Source: an uncultured marine group I thaumarchaeote (lineage in GTDB: Archaea; Thermoproteota; Nitrososphaeria; Nitrososphaerales; Nitrosopumilaceae). From it: a DNA stretch of 43,178 nt. The stretch lies in the NCBI GenBank assembly GCA_902608175.1, contig CACLNC010000005.1, positions 1 to 43,178 on the forward strand, given 5' to 3'. Both the position numbers and the translations under genes were made by a program. Under the pieces are notes generated by a model. It was not told the origin of the DNA, did not search any database, and saw only the letters and a list, made by a program, of their open reading frames with translations. Below, piece after piece: positions 32,209 through 40,654 of the stretch (positions are counted from its first letter, which is position 1; each line of letters opens with the position of its first letter).

Positions 32209-33297
32209 TTAGCCAAATGTGAATGTAAAAATTTCAAATCCTGAGCCATTTATCTTGATAATTAGTTCATGTGGCTCAGTATCATCAGAGTTTATGATAT
32301 TGTATAATCTTGGTTCAGAAACGAAAATTTTACTTTCTGTAGTTAAGTCAGAACCAGTCATATATTTAGGGATTGAATTACCATCGACAAATATTTCTAA
32401 TTCTGAATTATTTGATGCAACAATGTTTACCTGTTTTGCATTATATTTTAGCGAAATTACACCGTTCTCTGATATTAGGTTCATACTATCTTTTGCATTT
32501 TTCCATTTACCATCTAAATAAAAATAATTCTGTCTTGTTTCTTCTGGGATTTTATAATTAACTATCATCTCTGGATTGAATCCATTTTCATTTCCTATTT
32601 GGCTTCTTCCACTTGCAAATTTGTAACCAAAATAAAGTTCTGGGGTTCTAAACGTGGAGTGCTCAAATTCATTTAATTCTGTTAATTTTAAAGAACTACT
32701 TGTAGTACCAAGTGATTCTGATCGCTCCACCAGTAATTTTTGAATGATTTGTTCTGTCTCTTTGTATGAGCCCTCACCTATGTGATCATATCTGATATAA
32801 CCATCATGATCAGCTATATACTTTCTTGGCCAGTATCTATTTTCAAACGCATTCCAAATATCTTTTTCATTATCCAAAATAACAGGATAATTAATATCAA
32901 ATTTTTCTACAGCGTATAATACATTATCTTTATTTTTTTCAAATTCAAATTCAGGTGTATGTATTCCAATAATTACTAATCCTTTATCGCTATATTTTTC
33001 ATCCCAGTCTACAATATATGGTAATGTTCTAATACAATTAATGCAACTGTATGTCCATATATCATATAACACAACCTTTCCCTCTATGATATCTTCAAGT
33101 TCATTCTTTTCTATGTTAATGTATTCTGTTCCACCAAATAATTTTGGTGCTTTATTCAATTGTGATTTGTTATAGATTTCTATGGTACTAGTTGTATTAG
33201 ATGCTAGATCTATGTTATTGTAATAAATTGATATTGTAATTATACCAATTGTAATTATTATTACACATGCAATCGCGGTTTTAATCTCAGTTTTCAT
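32209..33297 (-). CDS. Membrane-anchored TlpA/DipZ-like thioredoxin protein
   Basis: From ATG 33297 the protein has 362 residues; an upstream in-frame TTG (33309) would overlap ccdA by 11 bp. An N-terminal helix (about 6-27) anchors it outside the cytoplasm. The thioredoxin-like domain (about 50-190) has the redox motif CINC (85-88, in WTYSCINCIRT), typical of DipZ-type proteins, and VIIGIHTPEFEFEKN, YPVILDNEK, and the cis-Pro region RYWPRKYIADHDG. The C-terminal part (about 210-362) is beta-rich and matches the extra domain of DipZ-like proteins. Electrons likely come from CcdA, encoded directly upstream. Confidence 0.88.
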   Translation of the reverse strand: MKTEIKTAIACVIIITIGIITISIYYNNIDLASNTTSTIEIYNKSQLNKAPKLFGGTEYINIEKNELEDIIEGKVVLYDIWTYSCINCIRTLPYIVDWDEKYSDKGLVIIGIHTPEFEFEKNKDNVLYAVEKFDINYPVILDNEKDIWNAFENRYWPRKYIADHDGYIRYDHIGEGSYKETEQIIQKLLVERSESLGTTSSSLKLTELNEFEHSTFRTPELYFGYKFASGRSQIGNENGFNPEMIVNYKIPEETRQNYFYLDGKWKNAKDSMNLISENGVISLKYNAKQVNIVASNNSELEIFVDGNSIPKYMTGSDLTTESKIFVSEPRLYNIINSDDTEPHELIIKINGSGFEIFTFTFG

Positions 33298-33298
33298 T

Positions 33299-34033
33299 TC
33301 ACATGTCAAGGATTAAGTTGTTTAAAAGTGGAAAACTTGCTATAATCGCTAACTGATTAGTAAATACTAAAAGGCCTAAAATGATAATAAACGAGCCTAA
33401 AATTATTGTATAATATCTCAAATGCTTACTAATTCTTCTAACAAAATTATTAGCTTGTGTAATGAATATACCCATAACGATGAATGGGATACCAATTCCA
33501 ATTGAATATGCAAGAAGTAGATTGAATGCCGCTCCTGGTGTTATAGAAGCTAAAGTTAGTATTGAACCTAGAATAGGACCTACGCATGGCGTCCATCCTG
33601 CCGCAAACGCAAGACCAAAAATAAAAGATAATGGAAAACTTGTACCTGTGCGTGATGGAAAAATCTTCTTTTCAAAATTTAATTTACGAATTTTTGAACT
33701 GGATACCATAAATATGCCAAATGATATTATAATTATTCCACCAATTTGATTAAAACTTGAAATTAACTCATTTGCAGATGAAGTGTATACTGAATTAATT
33801 GCAACACCTAATGCGGAAAAAACTATTGAAAATCCAAGAACAAAGAATATTGTATTTAAAATCACATTAGTCTTGTTTATTGAAACCGTTCGTGTTCTTT
33901 CTGACCGTGTTAAATCAGAGATTGTGGTTCCAGAAATATATGCTAAGAACGCTGGAATCATAGGTAGTATACATGGAGCAAAAAATGATCCAATACCAGC
34001 TAAAACCGCAACAAAAATTGTAATCTCAGACAT
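33299..34033 (-). CDS. ccdA: CcdA/DsbD-type membrane electron transporter
   Basis: This 244-residue protein has six membrane helices and carries reducing power from cytoplasmic thioredoxin to outside partners. The two membrane cysteines are Cys21 (in FFAPCILPMIPAFLAY) and Cys150 (GWTPCVGPIL), each in the family's P-C-x-x-P context. It shares a transcript with the TlpA/DipZ-like gene (1 bp between stop and ATG). Together they equal one split DipZ. Confidence 0.93.
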   Translation of the reverse strand: MSEITIFVAVLAGIGSFFAPCILPMIPAFLAYISGTTISDLTRSERTRTVSINKTNVILNTIFFVLGFSIVFSALGVAINSVYTSSANELISSFNQIGGIIIISFGIFMVSSSKIRKLNFEKKIFPSRTGTSFPLSFIFGLAFAAGWTPCVGPILGSILTLASITPGAAFNLLLAYSIGIGIPFIVMGIFITQANNFVRRISKHLRYYTIILGSFIIILGLLVFTNQLAIIASFPLLNNLILDM

Positions 34034-34110
34034 CTGTTAATTTTATGATTATACTAATTTATTACTAAATGATGCTATTACTTTTTAACTGAGAATATTT
34101 TTTAAAAAAC

Positions 34111-34215
34111 ATGAACAAGCGATTTATTGCAGTTGGAATTTTATTAGGAATTGCTGTAGGATTTGCTGTTGTTATGGGCTCACCAATGTTTGGCGGTTAT
34201 GATATAGCGCGTTAA
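34111..34215 (+). CDS. 34-aa single-helix membrane microprotein
   Basis: ATG 34111 to TAA 34215 encodes 34 residues: MNKR, a membrane helix (about 5-23, FIAVGILLGIAVGFAVVMG) and a short tail SPMFGGYDIAR. The stop abuts the bioF stop (34216) on the other strand. Family unknown. The charge arrangement (positive N-terminus, then hydrophobic) is that of a small bitopic protein. Confidence 0.5.
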   Translation: MNKRFIAVGILLGIAVGFAVVMGSPMFGGYDIAR

Positions 34216-35343
34216 TCATATAACATTAAATTTTTTTAGTGATTTTTCTAATATTGTAAGACAAGAAAGGATTTGTTTCTTTTCAAGTTTAGCAGTAAGT
34301 GACATTCTAATTCTTGCTTGGTCTTTTGGAACTGTTGGGTATCTAATTGCTTGAGCAAATATACCATTTTTAAATAAATAATTTGAAAAGCTTACTGCAT
34401 CTTTTTCTTTACCAACAATGATTGGTATGATATGACTTTTTGATTTTATATCCAAACCAATTTCATGTAATCCATCATGAAAAGTCTTAATATTTTTCAA
34501 AAGTTTTTTTCTATTTTTCTCTCTATCTGATTCAAATCGTTGTATTGTGATATCAACTATTGGGGCTGGTAGCGCTGATGTATAAATGAAAGATTTAGCC
34601 TTGTTTACAGTTAATTCAATAATATTTTTCTGTCCAGCAATATATCCACCAAAACTTCCTAGACCCTTACTAAGACTACTAACATACACATCAATTTTTT
34701 TTGAAACACCAAAATGATTTGGTGTGCCTTTTCCATCACTGCCAAAAACAAAATCACCATGTGCATCATCAAGAATTAGTATTGCATCATTTGATTCTGC
34801 AATTTTTGCAATATTTTTTAAATCAGCAAAATCACCATCCATACTAAAAACACCTTCAGTTATAATGAATTTACGACCATTTTTTTTCCTTAATTTACTT
34901 TCTAAATCTGATAGGTCATTATGTTTGTAAACAATAGTTTTACCATTTGACATCATACATGCATCAATGATACTTGCGTGATTTAGCTTATCACTAAGTA
35001 CAATATCATTTTTTTGAATAAGTGTAGTAATCACTCCAATATTTGCCATATATCCAGTTGGAAAAATAAGTGATTCATGCTGTGATTTATGTTTTGCAAG
35101 TTCTTTTTCTAGTACTTGAAATGATTCATCATTACCAGAGACTAATCTTGAGCTTGATTGAAAATTTTTAGACGATTTTTGTGATGACAATCCCAAGTAA
35201 TCATTTGATGAAAAATTCAGCAGTGATTTTTTATTAATAATTATATGTGAATTCTTAATTTTTGAATTTTTTAATTGCCTATAGAGATTTTGCTCTTTTA
35301 TTGATTCTAATTTAGAATTAACAAAATCAAGTTTATGCTTCAA
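34216..35343 (-). CDS. bioF: 8-amino-7-oxononanoate synthase BioF
   Basis: BioF condenses pimeloyl thioester with alanine to give KAPA, the first ring-forming step of biotin synthesis, using PLP. The 375-residue protein has NFSSNDYLGLS (43-53), the G-x-x-x-N segment TGYMANIGV, DDAHGDFVFGSDG (192-204) that contacts PLP, and the Schiff-base Lys226 in SLSKGLGSFGGYIAG. It overlaps the bioB stop by 11 bp. Confidence 0.95.
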   Translation of the reverse strand: MKHKLDFVNSKLESIKEQNLYRQLKNSKIKNSHIIINKKSLLNFSSNDYLGLSSQKSSKNFQSSSRLVSGNDESFQVLEKELAKHKSQHESLIFPTGYMANIGVITTLIQKNDIVLSDKLNHASIIDACMMSNGKTIVYKHNDLSDLESKLRKKNGRKFIITEGVFSMDGDFADLKNIAKIAESNDAILILDDAHGDFVFGSDGKGTPNHFGVSKKIDVYVSSLSKGLGSFGGYIAGQKNIIELTVNKAKSFIYTSALPAPIVDITIQRFESDREKNRKKLLKNIKTFHDGLHEIGLDIKSKSHIIPIIVGKEKDAVSFSNYLFKNGIFAQAIRYPTVPKDQARIRMSLTAKLEKKQILSCLTILEKSLKKFNVI

Positions 35344-36313
35344 GATTTATCTCATTAATCATCTTTTTGTCCTTTTCAACTGGATTTCCACCCATTGTTA
35401 AATATCCAGCACTAATGATACCATTTGCACCACTAAGAAGAAGTTTTTGTCCATCATCATCAAGATTTAATTCACGACCACCTGAAATTTTAATTATTGA
35501 ATTTGGTAAAAGGAATCTTATTGTAGCAAATACTCTGATAATTTCTTGAAGTTCTAGTTTACTTTGAAGTTCCAGTGGGGTTCCTGGCATTGGGACAAGC
35601 ATGTTTACTGTTACTTCTTCTGGTTCAAGATCAGCAATTTCTAAAATTAATTCTTCACGCTGTTTTCTAGTTTCGCCAATACCAATAATTCCACCAGTAC
35701 AAAGCTCTAGACCAGCATTTCTAGCAATGTGTAATGTGTTTAATCTATCATCGTATGTATGGGTTGTACAAATTTCTGTGAATTTACTACGTGAAGCTTC
35801 TAGATTGTGATTGTATCTTTTTACACCTAATTCCTTCAGTTTTTTTGCTTGTTGATGTGTTAAAAATCCTAAACTACATTCAATAGAGATGCTAACAGAT
35901 TTATTAATCTCGGAAATTATCTTACAAACTTTGTCAAAATCTAATTTTGATGGTTCTCTCCATGCTGCAACTAAACAAAATGATTCAGCGCCATCATTTT
36001 TCGCCTTTTTTGCTTGTTTAACAATTTCAGCTGGTTCTGGAAGCTGATAATCGTCTATTTTTGTATTAAAAAACGCAGACTGTGAGCAGAATGAGCAATC
36101 CTCACTACAATAATTTTTTTTAATATTCGTTAATTCCTCAACATCAACTTTAGAACCATGAAAATGTCTGGTTATAGAATTAGCAGCAGATGTTAATTCA
36201 TCTAAGAATGATTTTTCAATGTTAAACAGTTCTCTAGCGTCGTTTTTAGAAATTTTTTTACCAATAATTATATTATTTTGGCACTCTGAAATTAATTTCT
36301 TATAATCATGCAT
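35333..36313 (-). CDS. bioB: Biotin synthase BioB
   Basis: BioB is the radical-SAM enzyme that inserts sulfur into dethiobiotin. The 326-residue protein carries the [4Fe-4S] motif C-x3-C-x2-C at Cys69, Cys73 and Cys76 (YCSEDCSFCSQS), the NHNLEASRSKFTEICTTHTY region with conserved Cys, GGIIGIGETRKQREELILEI, and the arginine at the [2Fe-2S] site in KISGGRELNLDD. It starts the minus-strand bioB-bioF unit, divergent from bioA. A TATA-like ATATAAAAT on the minus strand (about 36326-36334) lies in the shared gap. Confidence 0.96.
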   Translation of the reverse strand: MHDYKKLISECQNNIIIGKKISKNDARELFNIEKSFLDELTSAANSITRHFHGSKVDVEELTNIKKNYCSEDCSFCSQSAFFNTKIDDYQLPEPAEIVKQAKKAKNDGAESFCLVAAWREPSKLDFDKVCKIISEINKSVSISIECSLGFLTHQQAKKLKELGVKRYNHNLEASRSKFTEICTTHTYDDRLNTLHIARNAGLELCTGGIIGIGETRKQREELILEIADLEPEEVTVNMLVPMPGTPLELQSKLELQEIIRVFATIRFLLPNSIIKISGGRELNLDDDGQKLLLSGANGIISAGYLTMGGNPVEKDKKMINEINLEA

Positions 36314-36344
36314 GTTTTTTTCTGAATTTTATATCTAATTAAGC

Positions 36345-36374
36345 GTTAACCACTGAATTGTTTGAAGTTAACCA
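36345..36374. promoter_or_regulatory. Direct repeat in the bioB-bioA divergent promoter
   Basis: GTTAACCA occurs at 36345-36352 and 36367-36374, 22 bp apart (two helical turns), in the 89-bp gap between bioB and bioA. Each includes the self-complementary GTTAAC. It is a candidate site for a biotin-responsive regulator controlling both arms. No biotin regulator gene is in the window. Confidence 0.4.
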
Positions 36375-36402
36375 TTAATTATAGTAATAAACTGTTTGAA
36401 TA

Positions 36403-37725
36403 TTGAAAAAAAATAGTCAACTTTGGCATCCGAACACACAGATGTCAGAATGGTCAGATTTTACTACAATTGTACGTGGTAAAGGAATGTGGCTGATTGA
36501 TGATCACGGTACAAAATACTTGGATGGTGTTGCAAGTATGTGGTGTAATGTTTGGGGTCACTCAAGGAAGGAATTAGTCAACGCAATAATCAAACAGACA
36601 AAAAAGTTGCAGCATTCTCCGTTGTTCAATTTTACAAATGAATCATCTGAGATTCTATCAAAGAAATTAATAGATATTTGTCCTGGAATGAGTTCAGTTT
36701 TTTTTACAGATAATGGTTCAACTGCGATGGAGGTTTCAATTAAAATTGCATTACAGTATTGGAAGAATATTGGATTAGAAAATAAAACAAAAATTGCAAC
36801 ATTAAAAAATGGATACCACGGTGATACATTCGGTGCAATGTCAGTAGGATATGTACCAGAATTTTTCTCAAAATTTAAATCAAAACTGTTTCAGACAATT
36901 CAATTTGAGGCACCAAATCCGTATCATTCACCAAAAAACTTGTCAATAAAAGAATTTGAGGATAAATGTATAGAAAATATAGAAAATAGATTTTCATCTG
37001 ATGATTCTATTGCGGCATTTGTTATGGAAAGTGGTGCACAAGTTGCAGGTGGTGTTATAATTTATCCACCAAATTTTCAAAAAAGAATCAATTCCTTATG
37101 TAAAAAACACAATGTGTTATTTGTATTAGATGAAATTGCAACAGGTTTTGGCCGTCTTGGTTCAATGATTGAATATGAAAAACAAAATTGTAAACCAGAC
37201 ATTGTTTCATATGGAAAAATGTTAACTGGTGGTTATCTTACATTAGCCGCAACATTAACTACAAAAAATATATCAAATTCATTCTTAGGCAGTTTTAATG
37301 AAATGAAACATTTGTTTCATGGTCATACATATACAGGCAACCCAATCTCAACTTCATTAGCATTAAAAAATCTCCAATTATATGAAGAGAAAAAATTAAT
37401 TAAAAAAATACAAAAAACATCAAGAGTTTTTATTAATAGGAAAAAGGAGCTATCTAATTTAGATCTAGTTGGTGATGTACGATACAAGGGCATGTTAATG
37501 GGTATTGAATTAGTTTCTGATAAAAATAAAAAAACACCAATACAAACTAAAAAATCAATTAATAATGTTATTTTTGAAGAAGGAAAAAAACATAATGTGT
37601 TTTTTAGAACACTTGGGAATATAATCATGTTAGTCCCTCCACTAGCAATATCCGAAAAGGAATTAAATTTTTTAATTGATGGAACAATAAAAACAATCAA
37701 AGGGATATCGAAGAAAATAATATGA
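36403..37725 (+). CDS. bioA: DAPA aminotransferase BioA
   Basis: BioA converts KAPA to DAPA, using SAM as amino donor in the classical family. The 440-residue class III aminotransferase has LWHPNTQM (7-14), the BioA-type opening, GVASMWCNVWGHSRKELVNA (42-61), FFTDNGSTAMEVSIKIA (100-116), GYHGDTFGAMSVG (137-149), LDEIATGFGR (242-251) and the PLP lysine at 272 (SYGKMLTGGY). The start is TTG at 36403. It overlaps bioD by 4 bp (ATGA). Confidence 0.94.
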   Translation: MKKNSQLWHPNTQMSEWSDFTTIVRGKGMWLIDDHGTKYLDGVASMWCNVWGHSRKELVNAIIKQTKKLQHSPLFNFTNESSEILSKKLIDICPGMSSVFFTDNGSTAMEVSIKIALQYWKNIGLENKTKIATLKNGYHGDTFGAMSVGYVPEFFSKFKSKLFQTIQFEAPNPYHSPKNLSIKEFEDKCIENIENRFSSDDSIAAFVMESGAQVAGGVIIYPPNFQKRINSLCKKHNVLFVLDEIATGFGRLGSMIEYEKQNCKPDIVSYGKMLTGGYLTLAATLTTKNISNSFLGSFNEMKHLFHGHTYTGNPISTSLALKNLQLYEEKKLIKKIQKTSRVFINRKKELSNLDLVGDVRYKGMLMGIELVSDKNKKTPIQTKKSINNVIFEEGKKHNVFFRTLGNIIMLVPPLAISEKELNFLIDGTIKTIKGISKKII

Positions 37726-38405
37726 AATCATTATTTATTGCTGGAACAGATACTGATGTTGGAAAAACATGTGTTACCGCCGCATTGATTACAATGATCA
37801 AAAAATTGGAAAAGAATGTTGGTTTTATGAAACCATTTGCTACAGGTCATAAACAAAATAGTGAATTCAAATCTAGTGATGTAGAATCATTAGCTTCTAT
37901 ATCACAAATCAATGATCCTGAAGAATTATTGAATCCATATTTTTTCTCAATTCCTGCATCGCCTTTTACCGCCGCAAAAAAATTAAATATTGACATCAAA
38001 CTTTCGGTGATTCATTCTGCATACAGAAAGCTTCTTTCTATGCATGATTGTATGATAGTTGAAGGAATTGGCGGTGTTATGACACCAATAAAGAGTGATT
38101 ATACAGTATGTAATTTGATCAAAGAACTTAACTTAGGTACAATAATTGTTTGTGATTCAAAGATTGGTACTGTTAATCATACATTAATGACATGTAAAAT
38201 GTGTGAATTATATAAAATACCAATAATTGGAATAATCATTAATTCAGTTACAAAAAATGGGTATGATCTAATTGAATTAAAAAATAATCTTGAAGAATTA
38301 ACTGGTTTACCAGTTTTGGGTTCAATCCAACATATGGACAATTTTCAACTTCAAAAATTCATTGAGATTTTTTCTCAAAATATAGAATTAGAAAAATTTC
38401 TTTAA
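37722..38405 (+). CDS. bioD: Dethiobiotin synthetase BioD
   Basis: BioD closes the ureido ring of DAPA with CO2 and ATP. The 227-residue protein has the P-loop GTDTDVGKT (8-16), the FMKPFATG substrate loop (35-42), IVEGIGGVMTPI near 112-123 and the IIGIIINSVTKNG nucleotide-binding segment. With bioA it forms the right arm of the biotin locus. Its stop is directly next to the stop of the convergent HMG-CoA synthase gene. Confidence 0.94.
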   Translation: MKSLFIAGTDTDVGKTCVTAALITMIKKLEKNVGFMKPFATGHKQNSEFKSSDVESLASISQINDPEELLNPYFFSIPASPFTAAKKLNIDIKLSVIHSAYRKLLSMHDCMIVEGIGGVMTPIKSDYTVCNLIKELNLGTIIVCDSKIGTVNHTLMTCKMCELYKIPIIGIIINSVTKNGYDLIELKNNLEELTGLPVLGSIQHMDNFQLQKFIEIFSQNIELEKFL

Positions 38406-39800
38406 TTATTCAGCAAATCTATATCTTCGCTCGCCACGACTTTCAGGTTTTGTACCAATATCAACCAAGATGAATTCTTTTTGAGCATTGAGAAGCGGTT
38501 GATCAGGAGTTAATTTATTCTCATGAATCTGTTCATATTCATCAAGTGAGAGTTTCTTTCTTTGACCTAATTCTACCTCAATATTCATATCTTTTACTGC
38601 TTCCTTGTATTCTGGCATAATTACACCACTGAATACCATTGCACTACTACCACTACCGTATGATGCAAATCCAAACCTTTTTCCTTCTAAATCAACGCCT
38701 TTTTGGAATTCAAATTCCAACGTACTTCTAAAACCAAGATATAGTGATGCTGTGTATAAGTTTCCAATCATCCTTGATGCTAGCAATGAACTTGCAACTT
38801 TTGATTCATAAACATCTTGATACTCTTCAGTTTTTGCAAATCTTTTTGTAAACTCCGCATCTTTTTGCATAAATTCTGTATCTGCTAATACCGATTCAAT
38901 TGTTCCGCGGGGATCTTTTGGAACAGGTTCATCCATTCCAACACTTTGTATAATTTTTGTCCATCTTGGTGTTTTTCTCCATTCATGTCTAACTAAGTAT
39001 GCTAATGCTTTCTTTCCCATATTACTATAAGGAAGATGCATGTTTATGTAATCGATATAATCTAGGATAGTTTCACCATCTTTTGGTTTAATTAAATTAG
39101 TTGCAACTGCTTTTCTTTCATAATCAACTAATGCATTTTTTACCTGAATCAAATAAAGCATATTAGAATATTGACCATGAACAATTGGTGTTTCTTTTCC
39201 AAATGGTCTATAGAAATCATATTCATTTTTTATTGATGTAGATGTAACTTTAGGATCAAACTCTAATAATCTTGGTGAATCATTAAGAAGCATTGCAACA
39301 GCACCAGCACCTTGTGTAACCTCACCACTAGAACCTAAATCATACTTTGCAATATCTGATACAACAACTAGTGCGTGTTTTCCTTCTGATTCACCAGCTC
39401 TAATCCAATTTGAATTATCATATAATGCATATGAACCACTAACACATGCAAATTTACATTCAATTCCACCACAGTGTTGAAAGGAACCAGAACCATAAAC
39501 TTGCTCTAGCATTCCAATTACATACGAATTCATCGCCTTGGATTCATCAAGTGCTGATTCGGTTGCAACATAAAGACGACCAATGTCTTCTGGTGATAAC
39601 TTATTTTTTTGCATTACTTGTAAACATGCATTTGCAGCTAAACATGCAGGATCTTGATTAGCATCAACGATCGCCATTTGTTCGATACCAAGTCCACGTT
39701 GTAATTTTGCAGCATCAATACCTCTAGCATTAGCAAAATCTTCTGCGTCAACATATAATCTTGGAACATAAAGTGATAGATCATCTATTCCTACTGCCAT
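38406..39800 (-). CDS. HMG-CoA synthase
   Basis: This enzyme condenses acetyl-CoA and acetoacetyl-CoA to HMG-CoA, feeding the mevalonate route to archaeal isoprenoid lipids. From ATG 39800 it has 464 residues. The nucleophile is Cys119 in GIECKFACVSGSYAL; further signs are LYVATESALDESKAM, a GxG-like QGAGAVAMLL, FHLPYSNM-like INMHLPYSNMGKKAL with the catalytic His, and GFASYGSGSSAMVFSG. The E-x-K-x-A-C context and length resemble bacterial/eukaryotic HMGS rather than the short archaeal type (about 350). An upstream GTG (39809) is also open, but the TATA box at 39821-39829 is 25 bp before ATG 39800. Confidence 0.93.
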   Translation of the reverse strand: MAVGIDDLSLYVPRLYVDAEDFANARGIDAAKLQRGLGIEQMAIVDANQDPACLAANACLQVMQKNKLSPEDIGRLYVATESALDESKAMNSYVIGMLEQVYGSGSFQHCGGIECKFACVSGSYALYDNSNWIRAGESEGKHALVVVSDIAKYDLGSSGEVTQGAGAVAMLLNDSPRLLEFDPKVTSTSIKNEYDFYRPFGKETPIVHGQYSNMLYLIQVKNALVDYERKAVATNLIKPKDGETILDYIDYINMHLPYSNMGKKALAYLVRHEWRKTPRWTKIIQSVGMDEPVPKDPRGTIESVLADTEFMQKDAEFTKRFAKTEEYQDVYESKVASSLLASRMIGNLYTASLYLGFRSTLEFEFQKGVDLEGKRFGFASYGSGSSAMVFSGVIMPEYKEAVKDMNIEVELGQRKKLSLDEYEQIHENKLTPDQPLLNAQKEFILVDIGTKPESRGERRYRFAE

Positions 39801-39820
39801 CAGCCACACATTCCAATTTG

Positions 39821-39829
39821 ATAATATAA
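39821..39829 (-). promoter_or_regulatory. TATA box for HMG-CoA synthase
   Basis: The minus strand reads TTATATTAT, centred 25 bp before ATG 39800, which decides between this start and the GTG nine bases upstream (39809), and implies a leaderless transcript. Confidence 0.5.
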
Positions 39830-39889
39830 GGTTTTAACAGTGAATTATACACCAAAGTTGCTAATTTTCTTTACCTAGTGAACGATAAT

Positions 39890-40582
39890 TCATTCATCGT
39901 CGATCTGATCAAATATTTTTTGGAAAACATCAAATGGTTGTGCTCCAGAAATTTTTACGACATTATTATTTTTATCAATTATAAAAAACGCTGGTGTTCC
40001 AGTTAATCCTAAACTTTCAGCATCATAACTACTAGAATTTATTTTTTCTATGTATCTATTTTCATTCATACATTCAGTCATTCGTTTCATATCTAAATCT
40101 AATTCATTTGAGAATTTCCATAAGTTTTCTGGTGATGCCCAACCATTATTTTCTCCTGCCCAATTATTAAATAGAATATCATGAAAATCCCAAAACTTAC
40201 CTTGTTCACCTGCACAATGAGCTGATAGTGCAGCAGCTTTAGAATCAGGCCCAATAATTATAAAATCTTTAAACAGCATTCTAACTTTTCCAGTTTTAAC
40301 ATATTTTTCTACTAATTCATGTTCTGTATTATGAAAGTGTTGGTTACAAAAATAACATTGATAATCACCAAACTCTACTAATGTAATTGATGCATTTTCT
40401 TGACCCATAAATGGTGATGCATTATCAAAAAAAACATCTGCTGTTTGTTTTGCCTCAAATTTTTCTTCAGTCAAAACATTTGAATTTATTTCTAAATTAC
40501 CATTGAATATAATTAGTATGATTAGAATAGTTGCAATTGTAATTCCACTACCAATACCTAGTGATGGACCATGAATGAACAT
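39890..40582 (-). CDS. Membrane-anchored DsbA-like thiol oxidoreductase
   Basis: The 230-residue protein has an N-terminal anchor helix (about 9-28) and an exported DsbA-type thioredoxin domain. The active site is CYFC (76-79) in FGDYQCYFCNQHF, with the helical insertion containing AALSAHCAGEQGKFWDFHDI and the cis-Pro loop near LTGTPAFFIIDKN (about 193-205). This is the DSBA_4 type (extracellular disulfide oxidase or isomerase). Thaumarchaea often carry several such genes. It is in the same window as the CcdA/TlpA pair but on a separate transcript. Confidence 0.9.
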   Translation of the reverse strand: MFIHGPSLGIGSGITIATILIILIIFNGNLEINSNVLTEEKFEAKQTADVFFDNASPFMGQENASITLVEFGDYQCYFCNQHFHNTEHELVEKYVKTGKVRMLFKDFIIIGPDSKAAALSAHCAGEQGKFWDFHDILFNNWAGENNGWASPENLWKFSNELDLDMKRMTECMNENRYIEKINSSSYDAESLGLTGTPAFFIIDKNNNVVKISGAQPFDVFQKIFDQIDDE

Positions 40583-40654
40583 AGTTTTTTCATAGTTTTA
40601 GCTGTTATAGCGGTTTGCCTAATCTAAATAAAGAGGATTTAGATTAAGTTAATT

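Noticed and set aside
34724-34930. Plus-strand frames antisense to bioF and to ribosomal genes
   Set aside because: They mirror the codon structure of the strongly supported minus-strand genes and have no recognisable protein features.
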